DNA of 64,000 nt from positions 25,808,119 to 25,872,118 of the forward strand of contig OV277872.1 in assembly GCA_922989275.2 (NCBI GenBank), in the 5' to 3' direction. Each line of letters starts with the position of its first letter. Position 1 is the first letter of the stretch. The notes below the pieces were generated by a model, which saw only the letters and a program-made list of their open reading frames with translations, did no database searches and had not been told where the DNA came from. Of the stretch, positions 55,711 through 64,000 are shown in pieces. Source of the stretch: Gari tellinella (lineage: Eukaryota; Mollusca; Bivalvia; Cardiida; Psammobiidae). The position numbers were made by a program, and so were the translations under genes.

Positions 55711-56495
55711 ACCAAATGGACCGGAAGTGCTTCATGGTGTAGTCGAAAGAAGTCCGGCAAAGAAATAGTGCCAAACTTTTTGCCTCAGAATAGCTTTTTG
55801 TCAAGAAATATTTACTATTTTGAGCTTTTTATTTAATACATGGGTGCTAGAGAATAGATACAAAGACTTTCTATCATAATAGATGGGTTTTCGGAGAAAT
55901 TATGTGAGCTGAAGTGACATGTCCCTGTTTTAGCCGGTGCCTATTTCAAAATGTAGCAAAACACCAGTCATGTCACTGAAGCCAAGAGATTTTTCTTATA
56001 TGCCACATGACCCCCTGTTTTCTCTGCATTTTTCACTTGTGCAAGGGTGTATCTTTGTGGGAAATATAGGGTAGCACCTGTGGTTGGAATAAAAATTGTA
56101 TTTTTGGACCTTGGAAATGACGCATTTTATATAAGTTATATAGGAGAGCCGTTTTGGTGTACCATGCCCTAAAGGTACAGTACGTAAAATCGCACTTGCA
56201 AAATGCAAATTTGTAAATCTTAGGATTTTTCATGTCAACTTATGGCAGCCCTGTATGTTCTGAGAATCATATTCGGATGAACTCTTTTTCGTAGTATTTA
56301 TTTGCAACAAAGTTAAGATAGTTTTTGCTGATATGCAAGCGTTTTTAACTCATTGACTCCTGAGTTTTAAACTAAACTAATCCGAATGTCATTAAGTCTT
56401 GTCGATTATTTACTTTTCAGTGTCGGTTGCTCAATTTTTTTATACGTTTATCAGAGAAAATCATGTCCAGATACACGTCACATGTTTGTTTCAAG
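55711..56495. other. Intron 4, no gene or clear repeat
   Basis: Ordinary intron-like sequence. Short open frames on the minus strand at 55996-56233 have no recognisable content. Confidence 0.5.
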
Positions 56496-56500
56496 AATTA

Positions 56501-56741
56501 CAGTGGAGAATGTGTTATCATTTCCCGTTTAAACGCAAACGAAACGCAAACGCAAAACACTAAAATGTAGAAAAGGACAACTTTTTGACAATTCTGACTT
56601 TTCAGTTTTATCTGCATGAGTGGCAAACAGTTTGGAGCCTAATCAGACGCCGGGTTACCCGGCGTCTGACCAGGCTCCAAACTGTTTGCACTGGAAATAG
56701 TAGTTTTAGCGTAAACGCGTTTATTGGAAAAGTCTCCACTG
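56501..56741. mobile_element. Family A fold-back element (intron 4)
   Basis: TA-flanked; tip GCCGGGTTACCCGGC; a few bases near the right end are deleted. Confidence 0.9.
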
Positions 56742-56834
56742 TAAGCCATAAAATCAAAGACGTTTAATGGCTGACTGCACGAAACACAATTTAGACATGT
56801 AATTGGATACGATTTATTTTCTTTACTATCAAAA

Positions 56835-56925
56835 TATTTTAGGAGCCCTCTGATCAGGGTCTACACTGTTTGTATGGGACAAGTGTACTATTCGCATCTA
56901 CACTGTTTGTAAATGAAGAATATAC
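56835..56925. repeat. Family D right-arm fragment
   Basis: AGGAGCCCTCTGATCAGGGT and ACTGTTTGTATGGGACAAGT without the left half. Confidence 0.7.
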
Positions 56926-57262
56926 TTATGCACGCCCTTGCTCATGCAAGCTGTTCTTGATCATTTAAAACGTTAAGCATTTTGGCGTCCAAATTTGGCC
57001 AACCAGTGTGATAGGCCCGTAAATATGCTTTCATACATGTACATGTACCTGTACGATGCTTTTGAGACCACCCTCGTGATATTCATTTATTAAAGTATTT
57101 CAAATAGCGTATTTCTGGTTGAAATTTATTAGATATCGACTTTGATCAACAAATCAGATTTGACCTTATATATTATATTATATTGTAAATATTCATATGT
57201 TTTTACGACGAGAAACTGTATAGTTTAAGTCAAATACACGTTCTTCTTCTGGTTAATTCCAG

Positions 57263-57391
57263 GTGCGATTAGCATGAAAGAGTTAGAAGGGATCCTGTTA
57301 CAGCCGGGAGACGAAGCCTTCACTCCGGGTGAGCTCGCGGGTATATTTCAAAGTATTGACCTTGACGGAAACGGAAAAATTGATGAAGATG
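57263..57391 (+). CDS. Exon 5: end of EF-hand 3 and loop of EF-hand 4
   Basis: A strong acceptor (CTTCTTCTGGTTAATTCCAG) and the donor GTAAAT bound 129 bases. The first Gly codon is split with exon 4. EF-hand 3 reads R-N-G-E-T-G-A-I-S-M-K-E: the Gly, Ile and final Glu positions are kept but positions 1 and 3 are not acidic, so it is probably non-binding. After a linker (L-Q-P-G-D-E-A-F-T-P-G-E-L) comes F-Q-S-I-D-L-D-G-N-G-K-I-D-E-D, eleven residues of a textbook EF-hand loop. Its twelfth residue, Glu, is made by the split codon with exon 6. This is the clearest protein signature in the window. Confidence 0.9.
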
Positions 57392-57569
57392 GTAAATATA
57401 AATCATATTAAATTAATATAGACATAAAATACAATTAATATTGTATCAACCAACAACTAATTAAATACCATGAAGTTTAATGCAGGATGACAATAACGCA
57501 GAAAGTCTCTATAGGTTATAAGTTATTTTTATACTGCATTAAGCAAACATCCCTTTACTCCGTAACCTA

Positions 57570-57770
57570 TTTCTAGTTTAGAAGATAGATGACCACTTAA
57601 AGCAGATTGAAAGTAAATCAGAATGCGCTTTATATGCATTCTGCTTTACTTTCAGCATGCTTTAAGCTACAATTTCCTAGAATATTGCAAATATCACATG
57701 ATACAAAGTCATGACTGTATAAATTGGAACTAATATTCTTCGGTGGAGAAATATATCAAAACGTGCATGG
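57570..57770 (-). mobile_element. Family C fold-back element (intron 5)
   Basis: Hairpin AAAGCAGATTGAAAGTAAAT at 57599 with its inverse; arm ending CTTCGGTGGAGAAAT. Confidence 0.75.
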
Positions 57771-57817
57771 CCTATCCTACATGCGTGCATACTGGTGGAT
57801 GGTTTCTTATTTACATT

Positions 57818-58071
57818 TAACCCTTTCCCCCCATATGAGCGCATTTTAGCCTATTTAATTTCTTCCTTCACTGAACAAATAATTTCAATTTATACAGTCA
57901 AGAATATGCACCATTAGAAATATTTGCTGCATTCTAGCAGATAAAATCTTAAAGCAGGCTGAAAGTAAAGCAGAATGCGCCTTAAATAAGGCGCATTCTT
58001 CTTTACTTTCAATCTGCTTTAAGTGGTCACCTGTCTTCAAAACTAGAAACAGGCCATGGGGTAATGGGTTA
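57818..58071 (+). mobile_element. Family C fold-back element, complete (intron 5)
   Basis: TTAACCCTTTCCCCCCATAT to GGGGTAATGGGTTAA; hairpin tip GCGCCTTAAATAAGGCGC. Confidence 0.9.
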
Positions 58072-58159
58072 AACGAAACTAAACGCAAACGCATGTAAGA
58101 TAACTTAAAAAGTGTTGTTTTTCTTTGTTGAAAATGTTGCCGTTTCATTTAATTCATTC

Positions 58160-58382
58160 TCCCGTGGGCCTGAAACTTTTAATGGACAATTCCAATTTTA
58201 AAAAATGTCTAGTTTATTTTGGGCTATTTAGGGTTTGTTTTTAACCTGTATATCAAAATGACAAACAGTGTATACCCTGATCAGAGGGGGCTCCTTAAGG
58301 AACCCTCTTATCTGGGTCTACACTGTTTGCATGTGACAAGTGTAATATTTACAGGTACACTGTTTGTAAATGACGAGTACAC
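58160..58382 (-). mobile_element. Family D fold-back element, reverse (intron 5)
   Basis: Arm CTGAAACTTTTAATGGACAA; hairpin AAACAGTGTATACCCTGATC with its inverse; right arm GTGACAAGTGTAATATTTAC. Confidence 0.78.
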
Positions 58383-58623
58383 ATGTTGCTAGGGACGAAT
58401 CCCAGTCGCAGACGGGTTGGTTACCCGCACTCTGTTCTGGATCAAAACACCTTTGCAGTGGAAATAACTAGACTTAAGAAATTCTTCATATATGTATATC
58501 GTAAATGTAAAATCTTTATGCAAATTGGAAGAATTTTGTTAATTTACTTTACAAAACCGCCCTAAATCCATTAAGGTGATGTTCAACTTTGCACAGTCAT
58601 ATTTCAGCTGTATTCTATTGCAG

Positions 58624-59363
58624 AGCTTGCAAATCATATCCTCCAATGTGGTAATACCGAAATGTCCCGGGCTATCTCCCGAGCATCCGCCCATGATGGA
58701 AAACGAAGAAAACATGGCCGCAGTAGATCCCGCAGTCGTAGCAGATCCCATAGTCGCGATAAATCCGACAAGCACAAAAAACACCATAGTCGCAGCAGGT
58801 CCCGTAGCCGTGATAAAGCCCACAAGCACAAAAAACACCATAGTCGCAGTAGATCCCGTAGCCGCGATAAAGCCCACAAGCACAAAAAACACCATAGTCG
58901 CAGTAGATCTAGCAGTCACGGTAGATCCAGAAAGCACAGATCCCATAGCCGCAGCAGATCTCGTAGTCGCAGTCGTTCCATAGACATCCACATCCATAAA
59001 CATGTTGACGATCATCACGTGTTGGTTACTCACACAGAACAAGAGCAAGATATAGTCGTACAAACTAACGTGCATATAACGGAACAATCTGGTGATACAC
59101 CTGAAGTAACAGAAGCAACGACAGAGCAGACAAATACTGACGCCCCTGTTGAAAGCCAGGAAAAGACTGATGAACCCACCGAGGAAAACACGGAAGCGGA
59201 AGCTACACAAGAGAAACTGGAAGAACCCGAACCCAAAGCGGAAGAACCCGACCCCGCACCTGAACCCGAACCTGAACCCGAACCCGAACCTGAGCCCGAA
59301 CCCGAACCCGAACCCGAACCTGAACCTGAGCCCGAACCCGAAGCGGAAGAACCCGAAGCATAG
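58624..59363 (+). CDS. Exon 6: last EF-hand helix, RS/HK repeats, acidic Glu-Pro tail
   Basis: The acceptor TCTATTGCAG joins in phase 1 to give E-L-A-N-H-I-L, the exit helix of EF-hand 4. The same frame stays open to TAG at 59361-59363. Residues from about 175 to 265 are dominated by R-S dipeptides mixed with K-H-K-K-H-H blocks. Three 18-residue units (54-bp DNA period, starting 58758, 58812 and 58866) repeat D-K-x-x-K-H-K-K-H-H-S-R-S-R. After this comes an I-H-I-H-K-H segment, an acidic T/E-rich stretch, and about 30 residues of E-P repeats ending E-E-P-E-A. Other frames are open here only because the DNA is repetitive. RS tracts are typical of SR-type nuclear factors; a fusion to EF-hands is unusual to me. 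Confidence 0.85.
58758..58919 (+). repeat. Three 54-bp coding repeats in the RS/HK region
   Basis: Units start at 58758, 58812 and 58866, each beginning GATAAA and coding 18 residues (D-K, then K-H-K-K-H-H, then S-R dipeptides). They differ at few bases, so this minisatellite may vary in copy number between individuals without breaking the frame. Confidence 0.85.
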
Positions 59364-59382
59364 GAGAGCGAAGTACTATTAA

Positions 59383-59588
59383 CCCTTATCCTGCGGTGAT
59401 ATCATCTGCTTCAAAATTGTCGTCCGCAAAATTTATTAAATTTAGATTTATACATTTTTCTAAGTAAAGAAACCTCAAGATGAGTGTCAAACAGTTTGGA
59501 TCCAGACCAGACGCCGCGTTACGCGGCGTCTGGTCTGGATCCAAACTATTTCCAAAAATCAGTAAAGTCGCGATCAGCAGGCAAAGGG
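59383..59588. mobile_element. Family B fold-back element 15 bases after the stop codon
   Basis: TTAA at 59379-59382 and 59589-59592; ends CCCTTATCCTGC and GCAGGCAAAGGG. The perfect hairpin GTTTGGATCCAGACCAGACG carries the GCCGCGTTACGCGGC tip. It should be in the 3' UTR of the EF-hand/RS mRNA. Confidence 0.92.
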
Positions 59589-59710
59589 TTAAAAAGCAGA
59601 AACATAAGAAACATGACAACGATATAAATATAGATTAGATAGGAACATTTCGTCTACAGCATTTTGCTCAATCACCGTGAAAAAAAGTATGGAGACATAG
59701 CAACATCTCT

Positions 59711-59925
59711 TTACCCATTCACTGCTGCAATATCGTCTGCCTAAAAGTGTCGTCCGCTATTTTTTCTTCAAATTGACATATTAGACATTATATCAGAAGA
59801 AACGTTTTGACGAGTGGCAAACAGCTGGAACCCAGATCAGACGTCGTGTAACGCGGCGTCTGATCTGGATTCAAACCGTTCGCAAATGTAAGACAATTCG
59901 TGCTCGACCTTCTAAACGTTAAACC
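59711..59925. mobile_element. Family B fold-back element, worn
   Basis: CCCATTCACTGCTGCAATAT; hairpin GAACCCAGATCAGACGTCGT with its inverse; near the right end, ACGTTAAAC. Confidence 0.7.
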
Positions 59926-59950
59926 AAAATCAAACTGAGATTTAAAGCAG

Positions 59951-60191
59951 GGCCCGTTTCATAAAACTTCGTACGACAAATGTTGTCGTAAGTCAGATTA
60001 TAAAACTCTCAATAAGTATTTATTTCTCCATCTAATCCTGTCTTGTGGCATCTTTTTGGAATCGTCCTGAAAAGACGATTCCAAAACAGGTGTCACAAGA
60101 CAGGATTCGACAGAGAAATCAGAGATTAAATGTATTTTAAAGTTTTGACTTACGACAACATTTGTCGTAAGAAGTTTTATGAAACGGGCCC
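59951..60191. mobile_element. Family F fold-back element, well preserved
   Basis: GGGCCCGTTTCATAAAACTT and its inverse AAGTTTTATGAAACGGGCCC; CTAATCCTGTCTTGTGGCAT and its inverse in the middle. Confidence 0.93.
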
Positions 60192-60355
60192 GGGTCCTTA
60201 ATACATAGGTAATGTAGGACAGCAGATGTTTTCTGCATTATTGTTGCCATGCATTGAACAGCCGTTTCTCAGTAAATATACCCATTATTTCACATACGTG
60301 TTGATCATTCTATAGAGAAGATACTGTAGTTCTCTTCAATTCTCTGGTAAGATCA

Positions 60356-60361
60356 AATAAA
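60356..60361 (+). promoter_or_regulatory. Possible poly(A) signal AATAAA downstream of the EF-hand/RS gene
   Basis: An AATAAA hexamer lies about 1 kb after the stop codon, beyond three fold-back elements (59383-59588, about 59711-59925 and 59951-60191). Other AT-rich hexamers exist nearer, so the true 3' end is uncertain. Confidence 0.2.
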
Positions 60362-60453
60362 TGTTTCAGGGGTGAATGAGAGAAAGGAAATCCCATCTTT
60401 TAGCCAAAACGTTATTTAGTGGGACGCCCACACGTGGTTGCCCCTTGTAGTTC

Positions 60454-60955
60454 TTACAATACAATTGAGCCGTTCCATGTGAACGACATACTTATTCAAG
60501 TTATTACATTGCAAACAGTGTATGCCAAGATTAGCCACCTCGTCAAGGACGAGGTGGCTCATCTTGGTATACACTGCCTGCCATTTACCAGCAAGTCTAG
60601 TGATTGTTACCGATCGTGTTTGCAACTGTAGACCAAGGGCTGACGTTAACCCATTTATACCCAGTGGATTATTCCATGTTTATATATTGGATTAGTCCAT
60701 TTTTATCAAAGGGATGTCTGGTCAAAATTTTCATTTTTCAGTTTATTTTATATTGGAATTCCTATCAGCAAACAGTGCAGACTCTGATCAGACGCCGCAT
60801 AATGCGGCGTCTGGTCAGAGTCTACACTGTTTGCCTATGTCCTATATATGGGATCGTGGGCACAAATGGGTAAAATCTTAGATCACGACTAGGTTAGGTT
60901 CAGCAATGTTGTGCAATACAATACCTCTGGGTTTTTCATGGAACGGCTCAGTTTT
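60454..60955. repeat. GAGCCGTTCCATG inverted pair around two hairpins
   Basis: AATTGAGCCGTTCCATGTGA at 60467 is inverted at about 60936 (CATGGAACGGCTC). Inside are the hairpin GCCAAGATTAGCCACCTCGT (60522-60580) and a TTAACCC-type element (60650-60870) with ACAGTGCAGACTCTGATCAG. Confidence 0.65.
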
Positions 60956-61129
60956 ATCTCTCATAAAAACATGTTTGAATATTCGCTCATACCGTATTAT
61001 ACCTCATTTTAATATATTCGCACCCATTTCTTGTTCACTTCTATAAAAGTTTACTCTTTTACACACAGTCAAAAGAAATGTCCGGGGTTTAATGCGAGCG
61101 GTTGCATTACACATCACCCAAAAGATTGT

Positions 61130-61385
61130 GTTTAGATTTGAAGACAAGTGAATACTTAAAGCAGGTTGACGCTTAAGGTGCTTCTGCTTTACTTTCAGCC
61201 TGTGTTAAGCTATCATCGGAAAGGTTGTAGAACATAGTTTATACGGTACATTTTTCATGACTATATAAAGTGGAACTACATGTAGTTTCTTCAGTGATGG
61301 GATAAAAGTATAGCACGGTGAAAATTAAGCAGGGAGCTATCTTTATTGCCACGCTGCTTTAAGTTACCATTTGACATTAACCCCT
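61130..61385. mobile_element. Family C-like fragments
   Basis: AAAGCAGGTTGACGCTTAAG and CTGCTTTACTTTCAGCCTG, then the arm GGAACTACATGTAGTTTC. A second AAGCAGGGAGCTATC hairpin follows. Confidence 0.5.
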
Positions 61386-61746
61386 TTGTCGGGCTATTGA
61401 CTGAGTGCTCGTGTTGACAGAACTTCATTGTATAATATTTATATTTATACCATAAATCAATACAAAATATCTGGTTTATTTTATGACAGCTCATATGAAA
61501 AAAGACTTATTTCTACATTTTCGCACATATATTTCGTTTACAAATATTCGCACCCATTTATTTTAATTCTTATATGCTGATATTTGCATATCGCTGTAGT
61601 GAAGAAAAAAAAGACGCAAACTTTTATCATTAATTAGTTTTATAACCTGCAGACAGGTTCGTTATCATTGGTTCCTTTACAAAAGTACAGCGTTATTGTG
61701 TCAAACTAAGACCATTCAATACGAATGCAATAACATGCACTGCAAT

Positions 61747-61900
61747 AAAAAAAAAAAAAAAAAAAAAACCCGACTTATTTTTAGAAAAAAAGTGCCAACT
61801 ATTCTCACTCTAAGTTGTCAATCAGTTTGGATTCTGATCAGACGCCGAGTAAGTCGGCGTCTGATTAGGATCCAAACTGATTGCAAATTCGAAAAGAAGT
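61747..61900. repeat. Poly-A run and an isolated GATCAGACGCC hairpin
   Basis: A-run at 61747-61769; hairpin CAATCAGTTTGGATTCTGAT...CAAACTGATTG at 61819-61882 with CGCCGAGTAAGTCGGCG. The base ACAGT is changed to TCAGT on both arms. Confidence 0.8.
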
Positions 61901-62156
61901 TTAAGGATAAACAACGAATGAGTTAGACATATTGTTATATTGCAGTATATTTTATCAAGCACAGAGATAGCTTAAACACAGAGATAGCTTAAATATGCAT
62001 CGGTTTTCTAAATACAGAATATAATAATATTATATTATTATTATATATTCGATAAATCAAATCTTACACGGAGTGTTTCAAATCAACCTTCCATTTACAG
62101 GCCTTGATTTGAATAATATACCGGTATCTATACATGCATGCAGTAACACCCATATG

Positions 62157-63114
62157 TACAGTAAAACCTCTCTATTACGACCACTAAACTATGTTAATTA
62201 TTAGGGTGTTTACGATAGGTGACCGCTTAAAGCAAGGTGACAGTGAGACAGAAAGCTCCTACAGGAGCTTTCTGTTTCACTGTCACATTACTTTAAGACG
62301 TCACCTGTCTATTATACAGTAAAACCTCTCTATTACGACCACTAAACTATGTTAATTATTAGGGTGTTTACGATAGGTGACCGCTTAAAGCAAGGTGACA
62401 GTGAGACAGAAAGCTCCTACAGGAGCTTTCTGTTTCACTGTCACATTACTTTAAGACGTCACCTGTCTATTATACAGTAAAACCTCTCTATTACGACCAC
62501 TAAACTATGTTAATTATTAGGGTGTTTACGATAGGTGACCGCTTAAAGCAAGGTGACAGTGAGACAGAAAGCTCCTACAGGAGCTTTCTGTTTCACTGTC
62601 ACATTGCTTTAAGCTCACACCTGTCTATTATACAGTAAAACCTATCTATTACGACCACTAAACTATGTTAATTATTAGGGTGTTTATGATAGATGACCGC
62701 TTAAAGCAAGGTGACAGTGAGACAGAAAGCTGTTACAGGAGCTTTCTGTTTCACTGTCACATTGCTTTAAGCTCACACCTGTCTATTATACAGTAAAACC
62801 TCTCTATTACGACCACTAAACTATGTTAATTATTAGGGTGTTTATGATAGATGACCGCTTAAAGCAAGGTGACAGTGAGACAGAAAGCTGTTACAGGAGC
62901 TTTCTGTTTCACTGTCACATTGCTTTAAGCTCACACCTGTCTATTATACAGTAAAACCTCTCTATTACGACCACTAAACTATGTTTATTATTAGGGTGTT
63001 TACGATAGGTGACCGCTCCTGTTTCACTGTAACCTTACTTTAAGCTGTCACCTGTCTATTATACAACCAATTAGCCTTCGTTTTAATGGTCTTAATAGCG
63101 AGGTTTTACTGTAC
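62157..63114 (+). repeat. Family H element with six tandem 158-bp units
   Basis: TACAGTAAAACC starts at 62157, 62315, 62473, 62631, 62789 and 62947, an exact 158-bp period. Each of the first five units has the inverted end ACAGTAAAACCTCTCTATTA, a spacer, and a hairpin (AAGGTGACAGTGAGACAGAA...TTCTGTTTCACTGTCAC). The sixth has lost most of its hairpin and runs into the opposite end, AGCGAGGTTTTACTGT. Confidence 0.95.
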
Positions 63115-63297
63115 ATAATATTATGTATAGTAAAACCTATATTCAACGGTCACTGAAACGAATACAAAGTTGACAGGCTTGCTTGAAGGAAACTGCTGCT
63201 TAATGCAGGAATCAATGCGGACTGCTCTTGTATGAACTTTCTGCATTACAGTCAAACCCCACACTCGCTCAAAAAACGAATGTTTAACATTTTCTAC

Positions 63298-63400
63298 AGT
63301 TGAATCTCATTATTAATTCGACTTCACTTAAGCCGAACTCATTCTTATTTCAAAGTCAAAACATTGCTTAGCAACGTTTTCTTTGAAATAATTATCTGCA
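63298..63400. mobile_element. Family I fold-back fragment
   Basis: ACAGTTGAATCTCATTATTA, CACTTAAGCCGAACTC and a TTTCAAAGTCAAAAC/GTTTTCTTTGAAA hairpin. Confidence 0.65.
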
Positions 63401-63489
63401 TGAAGTTGTACTCTTCTTCAAAGAGCTTCATGCATCTCAACGGAATGACCACTGAATATATAGGTATTTACAAACACGAAAACAATGAA

Positions 63490-63763
63490 CAAAGAGGAAA
63501 GCATTATTGATTCTCATTTAAAACAAAATAAACACATATGGAAAATGGCACATTGTCTTGCAAAAAAAAAAATGATTCAATTTAAACTGTGCTGCTTTAC
63601 TGCCGAGTTACAAAACAACTAGGATCTAGATCAGACACCGAATTATTTTCCGTCTGACCCGGCTCCAAACTGTTTGATATGGATATACATGTACGTTGTT
63701 TGTTTTATTTGATCTTAAACGCGTTTCTTGGGAAATAATAATGTATTTTTCTACTTGTAGAAG
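63490..63763. mobile_element. Decayed family A copy
   Basis: AGAGGAAAGCATTATTG at the left, AAACGCGTTTCTTGGGAAAT near the right; the hairpin reads TAGATCAGACACCG...CCGTCTGACCCGG. Confidence 0.65.
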
Positions 63764-64000
63764 TACTGCACAGTTTAACTCTTATGGTTCCGTAAAATGA
63801 CATGTTAGACTTGCTTTAGCTTATAGTATTTAGATGCAATGTAAGTTTTATTTTTTACCAAATAAACGATGAAATAATTATTGTCAATTCCTTTTTATTT
63901 CTTCTTCCGGCTCTAGACCTGTGAAAATATTCAACAGCCGTGTAAAGGTTCAGGACCCCTAATGCAATCATGCCAAAATCGGAACTCTATACGTGCAGCG
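63764..64000. other. Nothing recognised at the window end
   Basis: No exon, repeat or RNA gene that I can support. Confidence 0.5.

Larger units (their letters stand above)
34521..59363 (+). other. Gene model: six-exon EF-hand protein with RS-rich and Glu-Pro-rich C-terminus
   Basis: Joining 34521-34523, 49728-49785, 50788-50916, 54137-54256, 57263-57391 and 58624-59363 gives 1179 bases, 392 codons plus a stop, with GT...AG at every intron. Intron 1 is phase 0; introns 2-5 are all phase 1. The protein begins with a His/Lys cluster (residues 3-11). EF-hand units follow: a degenerate one near 24-37, a canonical loop at 61-72 (D-K-N-A-D-N-Q-L-T-Y-D-E), a degenerate loop at 99-110, and a canonical loop at 136-147 (D-L-D-G-N-G-K-I-D-E-D-E). 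Then come an RS/HK repeat region (about 175-265), an acidic Thr/Glu-rich stretch and an E-P dipeptide tail. There is no signal peptide or membrane segment. Calcium binding by loops 2 and 4 is expected from the family; RS tracts often mark nuclear or RNA-associated proteins, but the role here is unknown. Exons 3-6 are well supported, exon 2 fairly, exon 1 is inferred. Confidence 0.82.

Noticed and set aside
58539..59236. Other open frames, both strands, over the RS/E-P exon
   Set aside because: They result from short-period repeats; only the + frame starting E-L-A-N-H joins in phase to the EF-hand exon and ends at a single stop.
62157..63114. CRISPR-like array
   Set aside because: The whole 158-bp unit repeats without unique spacers, and the unit is an end and hairpin of a fold-back element in animal DNA.

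Overview
This window looks like nuclear DNA of a bivalve mollusc, probably a heterodont clam or mussel; I cannot name the species from sequence alone. Reasons: AT-rich intron-like sequence, decayed non-LTR retrotransposons, tRNA-derived SINEs, elements with (GTCC)n/(GTCT)n microsatellites like those described in bivalves, and very many short fold-back DNA elements. Nothing suggests bacterial or organellar DNA: there are no operons, no dense coding and no CRISPR.

Only one ordinary host gene is convincing. It lies on the + strand from about 34.5 kb (possible start exon) to 59.36 kb (stop). Six exons join in phase into a 392-residue protein. It has a His/Lys-rich N-terminus, four EF-hand units (two canonical, two degenerate), an RS/His-Lys repeat region containing three 54-bp units, and a long Glu-Pro tail. 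EF-hand loops 2 and 4 are each rebuilt exactly across a phase-1 intron, which is the strongest support for the model. I do not recognise this domain combination.

Layout. 0.3-2.8 kb: copies of a TTAA-type fold-back element (family C here). 3.2-3.6 kb: a palindromic 12-bp repeat block. 3.8-5.4 kb: a decayed LINE with a complete SINE inside it. 5.4-8.5 kb: two tandem-repeat elements with (GTCC)n blocks. 9.2-12.4 kb: LINE remnants and a 179-bp tandem duplication. 12.5-13.1 kb: fold-back elements around a tRNA-like SINE. 13.5-17.0 kb: a 3.5-kb element with long inverted ends. 17.0-25.1 kb: three minus-strand LINE pieces, one with a 2A-like peptide motif, interrupted by a SINE and two fold-back elements. 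25-64 kb: the host gene, its introns, and dozens of fold-back elements. A further 3.1-kb long-terminal-inverted-repeat transposon is at 43.4-46.6 kb and a six-unit 158-bp array at 62.2-63.1 kb.

The main structural theme is a set of fold-back families. I name them A, B, C, D, E, F, H and I for use here only. A, E, H and I start TACAGT and sit at TA; B, C and D start TTAACCC and sit at TTAA. Families A, B, D and E have different arms but carry related central hairpins (ACAGT...GATCAGA...TCTGATC...ACTGT). Three insertions into other repeats act as natural empty-site tests and support the TA and TTAA target duplications.
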